From Pseudomonadota bacterium (lineage in GTDB: Bacteria; Pseudomonadota; Alphaproteobacteria; Azospirillales; Azospirillaceae), in assembly GCA_023423695.1 (NCBI GenBank), contig JAFAFA010000082.1, forward strand, positions 1-64,000: DNA of 64,000 nucleotides, read 5' to 3'. This document shows, piece after piece, positions 9,101 through 17,075 of the stretch (position 1 is the stretch's first letter; every line of letters begins with the position of its first letter). The position numbers and the translations under genes were made by a program. The notes beneath the pieces were generated by a model. That model was not told where the DNA came from and made no database searches. It was given only the letters and a program-made list of their open reading frames with translations.

Positions 9101-10267
9101 ATGCCCGCCGACGCATTGAGTTCCGCCCTGCTCCCCGCCGGACTGCACGACGTGCTGCCGTCCGAAGCGGCGCATGAGGCGGCCGCCGTCGAACGCCTGC
9201 TGGCGGAATTCGCCGCGCAGGGCTACCGCCGCGTCGACCCGCCGCTGGTGGAGTTCGAGGAGAACCTGCTTTCCGGGCCCGGCGCGGCGATGTCCAAGCA
9301 GACCTTCCGGCTGATGGACCCGCATTCGCAGCGGATGATGGCGGTGCGTGCCGACATCACCCCGCAGATCGCCCGAATCGCCACCACCCGCCTAAAGAAC
9401 GAGGCACGGCCGCTGCGCCTGTGCTACGCCGGGCAGGTGCTGCGGGTGAAGGGATCGCAACTGCGCCCCGAACGCCAGTTCACCCAGGTCGGCGTCGAGC
9501 TGATCGGCGCGCTGGAGGCGGAGGCTGACGCCGAGGTAGTTCTGCTGGCCGTCCAGGCGCTGACCGCCATCGGCGTGCCGCACCTGTCGGTCGACCTCTG
9601 CGTTCCCACCATGGTGTCGCGCATCTGCGCCGGGCTCGGACTCGGCGAGGAGGAAATCCGACAGCTGCGCGCGGCGCTCGACCGCAAGGATGCCGCCGCG
9701 GTGGCCGCCGTCGGCGGACCGGCGGGGGCGTTGCTGGAATCGCTGATGAGCGCGTCGGGTCCTGCCGACCGCGCCATGCAGGCGCTGGCCGCCCTGCCGC
9801 TGCCGGAGGGGGCCGAGAAGGACCGCCGCCGGCTGACCGACACGCTGGCGCTGCTGCGCGCGGCGATGCCCGACCTGACGGTGACGGTCGATCTGGTCGA
9901 GCATCGCGGCTTCGAATACCAGACCGGCCTCAGCTTCACCCTGTTCTCCCGCGCGGCAGGCGAACTGGGCCAGGGCGGACGCTATCGCGCCGGGGCGCAG
10001 GGCGACGCAAAGGGCGATGGCCGCGGGGAGCCGGCGACCGGCTTCACGCTATACATGGATACGCTGCTGCGCGCGGTTCCCGCGGCGAAGGCGCCGGGGC
10101 GCGTGTATGTGCCGCACGGCACCGGCTGGGAGCCGGCGCGCCGGCTGCGGGCAGAGGGTTGGGTTACGGTGGCCGGGCTCGCCCCGGTGGACGATGCGGC
10201 CACCGAGGCGAAGCGGCTCCAGTGCGGCCATTGGCTGGCCGGCGGAGACGTCAAACCGGTCGGGTGA
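9101..10267 (+). CDS. hisZ: ATP phosphoribosyltransferase regulatory subunit HisZ
   Basis: This 388-residue protein is a class II aminoacyl-tRNA-synthetase-like HisZ. The evidence is LLPAGLHDVLPSEA at residues 10-23, the motif-2-like VRADITPQIARIA, then LRLCYAGQVLR and QFTQVGVELIGA, and the late YQTGLSFTLF and LGQGGRY. HisZ has no synthetase activity; it pairs with short-form HisG to make the histidine-inhibited first enzyme of histidine synthesis. It lies directly upstream of purA, a tandem common in alphaproteobacteria. A hairpin with a T run overlaps its stop codon, so purA may be transcribed separately. Confidence 0.92.
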   Translation: MPADALSSALLPAGLHDVLPSEAAHEAAAVERLLAEFAAQGYRRVDPPLVEFEENLLSGPGAAMSKQTFRLMDPHSQRMMAVRADITPQIARIATTRLKNEARPLRLCYAGQVLRVKGSQLRPERQFTQVGVELIGALEAEADAEVVLLAVQALTAIGVPHLSVDLCVPTMVSRICAGLGLGEEEIRQLRAALDRKDAAAVAAVGGPAGALLESLMSASGPADRAMQALAALPLPEGAEKDRRRLTDTLALLRAAMPDLTVTVDLVEHRGFEYQTGLSFTLFSRAAGELGQGGRYRAGAQGDAKGDGRGEPATGFTLYMDTLLRAVPAAKAPGRVYVPHGTGWEPARRLRAEGWVTVAGLAPVDDAATEAKRLQCGHWLAGGDVKPVG

Positions 10268-10279
10268 TCCGGTTTTTTT
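10253..10279 (+). terminator. intrinsic terminator overlapping the hisZ stop codon
   Basis: AAACCGG (10253-10259) pairs with CCGGTTT (10269-10275) around a 9-nt loop and continues into TTTT. The hisZ stop codon (10265-10267) lies inside the loop. Seen in sequence; activity is inferred. Ribosomes finishing hisZ would cover the hairpin. Confidence 0.55.
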
Positions 10280-10369
10280 GGGTGAACGGACCCCCACGCC
10301 GCGCGGATGGTGCCCTGCGGCGGATCGGGTGGTCGAGCGGTTCCTTTTGAAGTTTTGCGGAGACGAGAG

Positions 10370-11662
<1,293 letters not shown>

Positions 11663-11686
11663 CGCGGCGGAAAGTTCCTAAGAAAG

Positions 11687-11714
11687 AAGGGCCGGCGCTT
11701 TGCCGGCCCTTTTT
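11687..11714 (+). terminator. purA intrinsic terminator
   Basis: A 9-bp perfect stem AGGGCCGGC / GCCGGCCCT (11688-11696 and 11702-11710) with a 5-nt loop is followed by TTTT. Position and form are those of a Rho-independent terminator for purA; the upstream A's make it usable from the convergent SDR gene as well. Confidence 0.85.
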
Positions 11715-11736
11715 CGTTTCGGAAGGCCTGGACCGC

Positions 11737-12441
11737 TCAAACCGACCGGGTGAGACCGCCGTCGACCCGGATGTTCTGTCCGGTGATGTAGCCGGCACCC
11801 GGCGACGCCAGGAAGGCCACGGTCGCCGCGATCTCCTCGCTGCTGCCGTAGCGCTGCATCGGCACGCTCTCGCGACGCTCCTCGGTCGCCGGCAGGCTGT
11901 CGATCCAGCCCGGAAGGACGTTGTTCATCCGCACATTCTCCGCCGCATACTGCTCGGCGAAGATCTTGGTGTAGGCGGCCAGACCGGCCCGCGCGACGGC
12001 GGATGTCGGGAACAAGGCGCTCGGCTCGAACGCCCAGGCGGTGGAGATGTTGACGATGGAGCCCGCCTTCTGCGCCACCATGATCGGCGCCACCAGCCGG
12101 ACGGCCCGCGCGACGTTGAGGAAATAGACCTCGAGCCCGCGGTGCCAGTCCTCGTCGCTGATCTCCAGCAGGGCCCCGCGCGGGCCATGCCCGGCGCTGT
12201 TGACCAGCACGTCGATGCGGCCCCAGCGCTCCATCGTGGCGTCGACCAGCCGCTTCAGGTCGTCGTTGGACTGGTTCGACCCGGTCACCCCGATGCCGCC
12301 CAACTCGTCGGCCAGCGCCTCGCCCTTGCCGGAGGAGGACAGGATCGCGACCTTGAACCCGTCGGCCGCCAGACGGCGCGCGGAGGCCGCCCCCATGCCG
12401 CTACCCCCGGCCGTGACGACGGCCACCTTCTCTCCAGACAT
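11737..12441 (-). CDS. SDR-fold protein lacking the catalytic Tyr and Lys
   Basis: The 234-residue protein has a Rossmann fold of the short-chain dehydrogenase/reductase family: a cofactor-binding TAGGSGMG (about residues 11-18), NSAGHGPRG, the catalytic-type Ser in NISTAW, and the C-terminal GYITGQNIRVDGG. Where classical members have YxxxK, this one reads SAVAR followed by AGLAAYTK, so by alignment Tyr becomes Ser and Lys becomes Arg. It may bind NAD(P) without classical reductase chemistry, or belong to a divergent branch. An AAGGAGG box 7 nt upstream fixes the start at 12441. It lies 100 nt downstream of an Rrf2 regulator on the same strand. Confidence 0.85.
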   Translation of the reverse strand: MSGEKVAVVTAGGSGMGAASARRLAADGFKVAILSSSGKGEALADELGGIGVTGSNQSNDDLKRLVDATMERWGRIDVLVNSAGHGPRGALLEISDEDWHRGLEVYFLNVARAVRLVAPIMVAQKAGSIVNISTAWAFEPSALFPTSAVARAGLAAYTKIFAEQYAAENVRMNNVLPGWIDSLPATEERRESVPMQRYGSSEEIAATVAFLASPGAGYITGQNIRVDGGLTRSV

Positions 12442-12541
12442 CCGGAACCCTCCTTGAACCATGTTGGTCCCGTCAACCATAGGGGTGCGGAAGCATCGCC
12501 TCAAACGCGATTTCAGGATGGGAGGGCCGAGACCGGCGCCG

Positions 12542-12994
12542 TCAGATGTCGAAGTTGGCGGCGATGTTGCCGGTGGACTGGCGGTGGCGCAGGGCGTCGG
12601 CCAGGGTCTGGTTGTCGAGCACTGCGGCGGTGGCGTCGCGGACCTGGACCATCAGCCAGCGGACCGAGCAGGTCGCCGTATCGATGCAGTCCTCGCAAGG
12701 CCGGAAGGAGGCCTTGCTGGCGCAGGGGATCGGGGCCAGATGGCCGTCGATGAGGCGAATCACCTCGCCGAAGGTGATCTGCGCCGCCGGCCGCGCCAGC
12801 CGGTATCCGCCGCTCTTGCCGCGCTTGGCGAACAGCAGACCTTCCTTGCGCAGCTCCACCAGGATCGCTTCCAGGAACTTGCGCGGGATGTTCTCTCGCT
12901 CGGCGATGTCGGCGATCAGGATCAGATCGCCATTGTCCTTCTCCGCCAGCATGATCAGGGCACGCAACGCGTATTTGGCTTTCTGCGACAGCAT
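12542..12994 (-). CDS. Rrf2-family regulator with four clustered cysteines
   Basis: The 150-residue protein has the Rrf2 winged helix: AKYALRALIMLAE at the start, EAILVELRKEGLLFAKRGKSGGYRLARP as recognition helix and wing, and EVIRLIDG. Cysteines at about 91, 100, 103 and 109 could bind a Fe-S cluster, as in IscR, NsrR and RirA. The spacing is nearest to RirA-type proteins, but the ligand and targets are unknown. The ATG at 12994 matches the family N terminus; a GTG at 13039 would add 15 residues. It precedes the SDR-fold gene and is divergent from the MBL hydrolase; either may be a target. Confidence 0.87.
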   Translation of the reverse strand: MLSQKAKYALRALIMLAEKDNGDLILIADIAERENIPRKFLEAILVELRKEGLLFAKRGKSGGYRLARPAAQITFGEVIRLIDGHLAPIPCASKASFRPCEDCIDTATCSVRWLMVQVRDATAAVLDNQTLADALRHRQSTGNIAANFDI

Positions 12995-13252
12995 TCCGGC
13001 GGAATCCGTATTATTTTCGGCAGCGGCTGGTACGGCCACCCCGATCTAAAGCTTCGGTGGTTAACATTTGGTGCCGGTCGGGTATTCCACCCAAAGGCGT
13101 GACGCCCGGCCGGACCTGCGGACCTTAGCCAGAATCGCCGCCCAATGCGACCGGCTTTGCGCGAATGGTTTGCGACGGCCGCTGCGGGCGCGTTAAGGTC
13201 GCGCGGCCCATTGGTCGGTTCCGTCATCTCCAAGCAGCCCGAAGGTCAGGAC

Positions 13253-13885
13253 ATGCAGTACGCCATCGTTCCGGTCACCCCGTTCCAGCAGAACTGCACG
13301 GTGCTCTGGTGCGCCGAGACGATGAAGGGGGCCGCCATCGATCCCGGCGGCGACCTGGACCGCATCCTGGCAGCCGCGAAGGCCAAGGGCGTGACGCTGG
13401 AGAAGATCCTGGTCACCCATGGGCATATCGACCATGCCGGCGCCGTCGCCGATCTGGCCGACAAGCTGTCCCTGCCGATCGAGGGACCGCACCGCGATGA
13501 TCAATTCTGGATCGACGGCATGCCGATGCAGAGCCAGATGTTCGGCTTCCCGCCCGTCCGCTCCTTCACGCCCAACCGCTGGCTGGAGGAAGGCGACACG
13601 GTGACCGTCGGCAACCAGACGCTGGAGGTCCGCCACTGCCCCGGCCATACCCCCGGCCATGTGGTGTTCGTCCATCGGCCGTCGAAGCTGGCCATCGTCG
13701 GCGACGTGCTGTTCCAGGGCTCCATCGGCCGCACCGATTTCCCCAAGGGCAACTATGCCGACCTGATCGCCTCGATCCGCGACAAGCTGTTCCCTTACGG
13801 CGACGACATCGCCTTCATCCCCGGCCACGGCCCGATGTCCAGCTTCGGGGAAGAGCGGCTGTACAATCCGTTTTTGAATGACTGA
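13253..13885 (+). CDS. metallo-beta-lactamase-fold hydrolase, YcbL/glyoxalase II-like
   Basis: This 210-residue protein has the complete metal site of the fold: THGHIDHAG (about residues 58-66), the His in HCPGHTPGH, the Asp in GDVLFQGSIGRTD and a final GHGP. Size and motifs match the single-domain YcbL type-II glyoxalases, which hydrolyse S-lactoylglutathione or related thioesters, without the C-terminal domain of classical GloB. The start at 13253 (QYAIVPVTPFQQNC) is the family start; the frame is open further upstream but without homology. The substrate is inferred. Confidence 0.88.
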   Translation: MQYAIVPVTPFQQNCTVLWCAETMKGAAIDPGGDLDRILAAAKAKGVTLEKILVTHGHIDHAGAVADLADKLSLPIEGPHRDDQFWIDGMPMQSQMFGFPPVRSFTPNRWLEEGDTVTVGNQTLEVRHCPGHTPGHVVFVHRPSKLAIVGDVLFQGSIGRTDFPKGNYADLIASIRDKLFPYGDDIAFIPGHGPMSSFGEERLYNPFLND

Positions 13886-13929
13886 GGTGAAGGTTGCCGC
13901 GGAGTTAGACCCCCGGAACACGCTCCCCC

Positions 13930-14751
13930 TCAATCCACCATCGGCTCGTCACCCAACAGCAGATCGATCCGCCGGCGCAGGCTGATCAGTTCGCGGCGCT
14001 GCATGTCGTCGACATAGGCGCGGTGCTCGCGCGGATCGCCCAGCTTGGCGGTCGCGCGGCGCAGCGCGTCGAGGAAGCGGCCGACCGCCGACATGGTGCG
14101 CAGCGACGGTTCCTTGGCGGCGTCCTTGCGGCTGCGCGCGGCCTGGACAGTGCCGTCACCGGCCTTCACCTGCTCCCACAGCGCCATCTGCTCTTCCAGA
14201 TCCTTGATCCAGGCGATCTCGATCAGGGTGGAGCGGGACACGTCGTGGTGGGCGGCGGCATATTCCTGCTTGATGGTTTCCGGCAGGGTGTTCAGCCGCA
14301 GGGTATGGCTGATGTTGCTCTGGCTCTTGCCGATGATGCGGCCCAACTGCTCCTGCGTGTAGCCGAAGCGGTCGATCAGGCGGGCCAGCGCCTCCGCCAG
14401 TTCAAGCGCGTCCAGATCAACGCGCTGCACATTCTCCACCAGCGACAGTTCGTCCGGATTGCCGGAGGTGACCAGCGCATAGATGGTCGCCAGCCCCAGC
14501 ATCTCGTGCGCGCGCAGCCGACGTTCGCCTGCGACCAGCCGGTGGCCGCCCACCGTCTCCTGCACCAGGACCGGCTGCTTCAGCCCGTAATGCGCGATCG
14601 AGTCGGCCAGCCCCTGCATCTCTTCCGGGTCGAAGTGGCGGCGCGGCAGATGCGGGTTGCGGAGGATCCGTGAAACATCGAGTTCCAGCAGCCGGGGCGG
14701 TTTGCCCGCATCGTCGAACAGGTCCGAGTGATCGGGCGCAAGCGTCGGCAT
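13930..14751 (-). CDS. solitary ParB/RepB/Spo0J-family protein
   Basis: The 273-residue protein has an N-terminal ParB domain: ILRNPHLPRRHFD, GLKQPVLVQ, then the CTP-binding C-motif in LVAGERRLRAHEMLG (about residues 74-88) and ENVQR. A helix-turn-helix (about 125-160; YTQEQLGRIIGKSQSNISHTLRL) and a C-terminal part rich in Arg and Glu follow. ParB proteins bind parS, slide as CTP clamps and position replicons. There is no ParA next to it and no TGTTTCACGTGAAACA-like parS visible nearby, so it is not the normal parAB pair. It may be a nucleoid-occlusion or regulatory paralogue, or serve a secondary replicon. Confidence 0.85.
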   Translation of the reverse strand: MPTLAPDHSDLFDDAGKPPRLLELDVSRILRNPHLPRRHFDPEEMQGLADSIAHYGLKQPVLVQETVGGHRLVAGERRLRAHEMLGLATIYALVTSGNPDELSLVENVQRVDLDALELAEALARLIDRFGYTQEQLGRIIGKSQSNISHTLRLNTLPETIKQEYAAAHHDVSRSTLIEIAWIKDLEEQMALWEQVKAGDGTVQAARSRKDAAKEPSLRTMSAVGRFLDALRRATAKLGDPREHRAYVDDMQRRELISLRRRIDLLLGDEPMVD

Positions 14752-15085
14752 GGCGTATTCTGGTCCCCTGGTTCCCAGTCCTTCCGGTTCCGCAACGGTG
14801 CCCCGGCGGTCCCGGCCATGTCAACGGTGGAGTGGAAGAAAAGGAGAACATGGCGCCCGCGCTTCGCACATCGGCATGCGTGCGCACAAAACCTTTCCAG
14901 TTCGGATTACCCCCAGCGGCAAGGGCCGCTGAAATACTCGGCGAGCATAGAGCCCGCCCGCACCGTTTCCGCTTTGTTAAACGATCGTTCAAAATCCATT
15001 CGGCTGGCGCAACGAAACGCAACTCAGTAGAAAGGGTTTAAGCAGAGCCGAGGAATTGATCCGGCGTCTGTTGGGAGGTCGGTCG
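14752..15085. other. 334-nt divergent intergenic region with a possible small ORF
   Basis: The gap between the parB-like gene (minus) and the methyltransferase (plus) is moderately AT-rich from 14980 to 15050. It holds a small hairpin, CAGCGGC-AAGG-GCCGCTG, at 14914-14931 and the weakly supported small ORF listed separately. No other feature is supportable. Confidence 0.5.
14850..15041 (+). CDS. possible 63-residue basic small protein
   Basis: An ATG at 14850 is preceded by AAAAGGAGAAC, a near-perfect ribosome binding site at good spacing, and opens a 63-codon frame rich in Arg, Ala and Phe ending at 15041. The composition is not that of a known family, third-position GC is not clearly high, and the frame could be chance. 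Included because of the strong binding site only. Confidence 0.25.
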   Translation: MAPALRTSACVRTKPFQFGLPPAARAAEILGEHRARPHRFRFVKRSFKIHSAGATKRNSVERV

Positions 15086-15661
15086 ATGTCACTTGCTGAA
15101 CGCAAGCTATTTGTCGAGCGCTGGATTCGCTCACCCCTGAAGGTCGGGTCGGTAACTCCAAGCGGACCTGAACTCTGCCGCGCCATGGCGAAGGCAGCCG
15201 ATTGCACCCCCACCCGGCGCGTGGTGGAACTCGGGCCGGGCACCGGCCCGGTCACTTCGGCGCTGCTGGCCCATGGCGTCGACCCCGGCAATCTGCTGAT
15301 GGTCGAACTCGACCGCGCCTTCGCCGATCAGCTGTCGGCGCTGCATCCGGACGCGACGGTGGTGCGCGGCGACGCGACGCGGGTGCACCGGATCGTGCAG
15401 GCCCATGGCTGGGAAACCTGCGATGCCGTGGTGTCGGGCCTGCCGCTGATCACCATGCCGCTGTCGGTCCAGGCGCGGATCGTGCGCGGCGCCTTTTCCG
15501 TGCTGGCGCCCGACGGGGTTTTCGTGCAATTCACCTACGGCCCCTTCGCCCCGGTGAATCCGGAGTTGATCCGGCGGCTGCGGCTGAAGCCGCGGCGCCA
15601 CGCCTGGATCGCCCGGAACCTGCCGCCGGCGTCGGTGTGGACCTTCCGCCGGCTGCCCTGA
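15086..15661 (+). CDS. class I SAM methyltransferase, PmtA-like
   Basis: The 191-residue protein carries SAM motif I VVELGPGTGPVTSALL (about residues 46-61), an acidic motif II (LLMVELDRAFADQL), RGDATR, and motif IV SGLPLITMP. This set, with the N-terminal LKVGSVTPSG, is that of the rhizobial-type phospholipid N-methyltransferases, which resemble rRNA adenine dimethylases. The lipid substrate is inferred. The ATG at 15086 has GGGAGG 7 nt upstream and is preferred to an in-frame TTG at 15056. The next methyltransferase gene begins 9 nt after its stop, so they form an operon. Confidence 0.8.
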   Translation: MSLAERKLFVERWIRSPLKVGSVTPSGPELCRAMAKAADCTPTRRVVELGPGTGPVTSALLAHGVDPGNLLMVELDRAFADQLSALHPDATVVRGDATRVHRIVQAHGWETCDAVVSGLPLITMPLSVQARIVRGAFSVLAPDGVFVQFTYGPFAPVNPELIRRLRLKPRRHAWIARNLPPASVWTFRRLP

Positions 15662-15670
15662 CGAGTCACT

Positions 15671-16990
15671 TTGACCGCTGAACCTGTCTTGGATGAGGCG
15701 CGCGCCCTGATCGACGCGCGCCGTTACCGCCCCGCCCTGCGCCTGCTGCGCAGCGACGCCGTTCCCAACAATCTGGAGCGGCTGCATCTGCTGGGGCTGG
15801 CCCATCTCGGCCACCGCGACGCTCCTGCGGCCATCGCCTGCCTGCGTCGGGTCCTGGCCGACCGGCCGGACGACGCCGGTCGCCTCGCCGCCTTGGCGCG
15901 GGCACATCAGGCGGACAACGCCCCCTTCCCCGCCGTCCGCTGGCTCGAGCGCGCGGACCGGGCCTCTCCCGGCTGCGCGTCCCTGACGGCGGCGCTGGCC
16001 GGCGCGCTGCGCCGCGACGCCCGTTACGACGACGCGCTGGCCCTCGCGCGCAAGGCGCTGGCAGACGGCGATACCTCCCCCGACATCCGTTATGAAGCAG
16101 CGATGGCCGCCGCGTATCTGGGCCGCGACGCCGAATCGCTGGCCCATTTCGATGCATTGCTGGCCGACGACCCCGAACATGCCGCGGCATGGTTCGGCAG
16201 CCATGCCCAAGCCCTGCATGATCACGGCTCCGACGAGGCGCTGCGCCGCCTGCGGCGCGCCACCCGCTGCGGCGGGGCCAACGGGAAGTACTGGGGCTAT
16301 CTCGCCGCCACCCTGCGGCTGCTCGGTCACGCGGCGGAGGCCGATGCGGTCGAGGCGGCGGAGATCGGCGACAACCCGAAGCGCCGGCCGCTGCCGGACG
16401 GGGCCAGGGCGCTGCTGCCCAAGCTGTCAGCCGACTTCCACCTGTTCGGCAACAGCGGCCGGCTGCTGCGCCATGCGCTGGCCTGCGCCACCACGCCCGG
16501 TCTGGTGCTGGAGTTCGGCGTGCGGCGCGGCACCTCGCTCGACCACATCGCCGACGCCGCCGGGCAGGACGTCCATGGCTTCGATTCGTTCGAGGGGCTA
16601 CCGGAAGGGTGGGTGAATTCCCCCCGTGGCGTGCTGACCACCGGCAGCCAGCTTCCGCCGGTGCGCGGCAACGCCCGCCTGCATGTGGGGTGGTTCGAGG
16701 TCAGCCTGCCGCCCTTTCTGGCGGCCCATCCGGGGCCGGTGCGCTTCGTGAATGTGGACAGCGACATCTACGCATCCGCCCGCACGGTGCTGACCGCACT
16801 GGCGGATCGCATCCGGCCGGGGACCGTCATCGTGTTCGACGAGTATATCGGCAACCGCAGCTGGCGCGACGACGAGTACCGGGCATTCCAGGAATTCGCC
16901 GCGGAGAATGCGGTGCGGTACGAGTATTTCGCGGCCAGCCCTTACACGAAGCAGGTGGCGGTGCGGGTGCTGGGGTTTGGCGGGAAGTAG
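15671..16990 (+). CDS. TPR protein fused to a TylF-like methyltransferase
   Basis: This 439-residue protein has two parts. Residues about 1-230 are helical TPR-like repeats (LEEARAL-type patterns such as DEARALIDARRYRPALRLL, AAIACLRRVLADRPDDAGRLAAL and YDDALALARKAL). Residues about 255-439 are a class I SAM methyltransferase related to macrocin O-methyltransferase (TylF): LVLEFGVRRGTSLDHIA, HGFDSFEGLPEGW, FVNVDSDIYASARTVL and VIVFDEYIGN. It probably methylates a sugar hydroxyl of a glycan or glycoconjugate. The start is TTG at 15671 with only a weak ribosome site. It is co-transcribed with the PmtA-like gene. Confidence 0.8.
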   Translation: MTAEPVLDEARALIDARRYRPALRLLRSDAVPNNLERLHLLGLAHLGHRDAPAAIACLRRVLADRPDDAGRLAALARAHQADNAPFPAVRWLERADRASPGCASLTAALAGALRRDARYDDALALARKALADGDTSPDIRYEAAMAAAYLGRDAESLAHFDALLADDPEHAAAWFGSHAQALHDHGSDEALRRLRRATRCGGANGKYWGYLAATLRLLGHAAEADAVEAAEIGDNPKRRPLPDGARALLPKLSADFHLFGNSGRLLRHALACATTPGLVLEFGVRRGTSLDHIADAAGQDVHGFDSFEGLPEGWVNSPRGVLTTGSQLPPVRGNARLHVGWFEVSLPPFLAAHPGPVRFVNVDSDIYASARTVLTALADRIRPGTVIVFDEYIGNRSWRDDEYRAFQEFAAENAVRYEYFAASPYTKQVAVRVLGFGGK

Positions 16991-17004
16991 GTGGGGGTCA
17001 AAGT

Positions 17005-17057
17005 TAGCCCCCACCCTAACCCTCCCCCGCCCAGCGGGGGAGGTTAGGTGGGGGCTA
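17005..17057. repeat. dispersed GC-rich inverted repeat between convergent genes
   Basis: A near-perfect 24-bp inverted repeat (left arm from 17005, TAGCCCCCACC; right arm ending at 17057, GGTGGGGGCTA) with two single-base bulges lies between the TPR-methyltransferase and glcB. Its left arm holds CCCTAACCCTCCCCCGC (17014-17030), which recurs exactly on the other strand at 59657-59673. It is a member of an interspersed repeat family and may act as a bidirectional terminator. Confidence 0.75.
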
Positions 17058-17075
17058 CCCCCCACCGCCACTGCC

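Noticed and set aside
14914..14931. Hairpin CAGCGGC-AAGG-GCCGCTG as a terminator
   Set aside because: No gene ends just before it and no T run follows.
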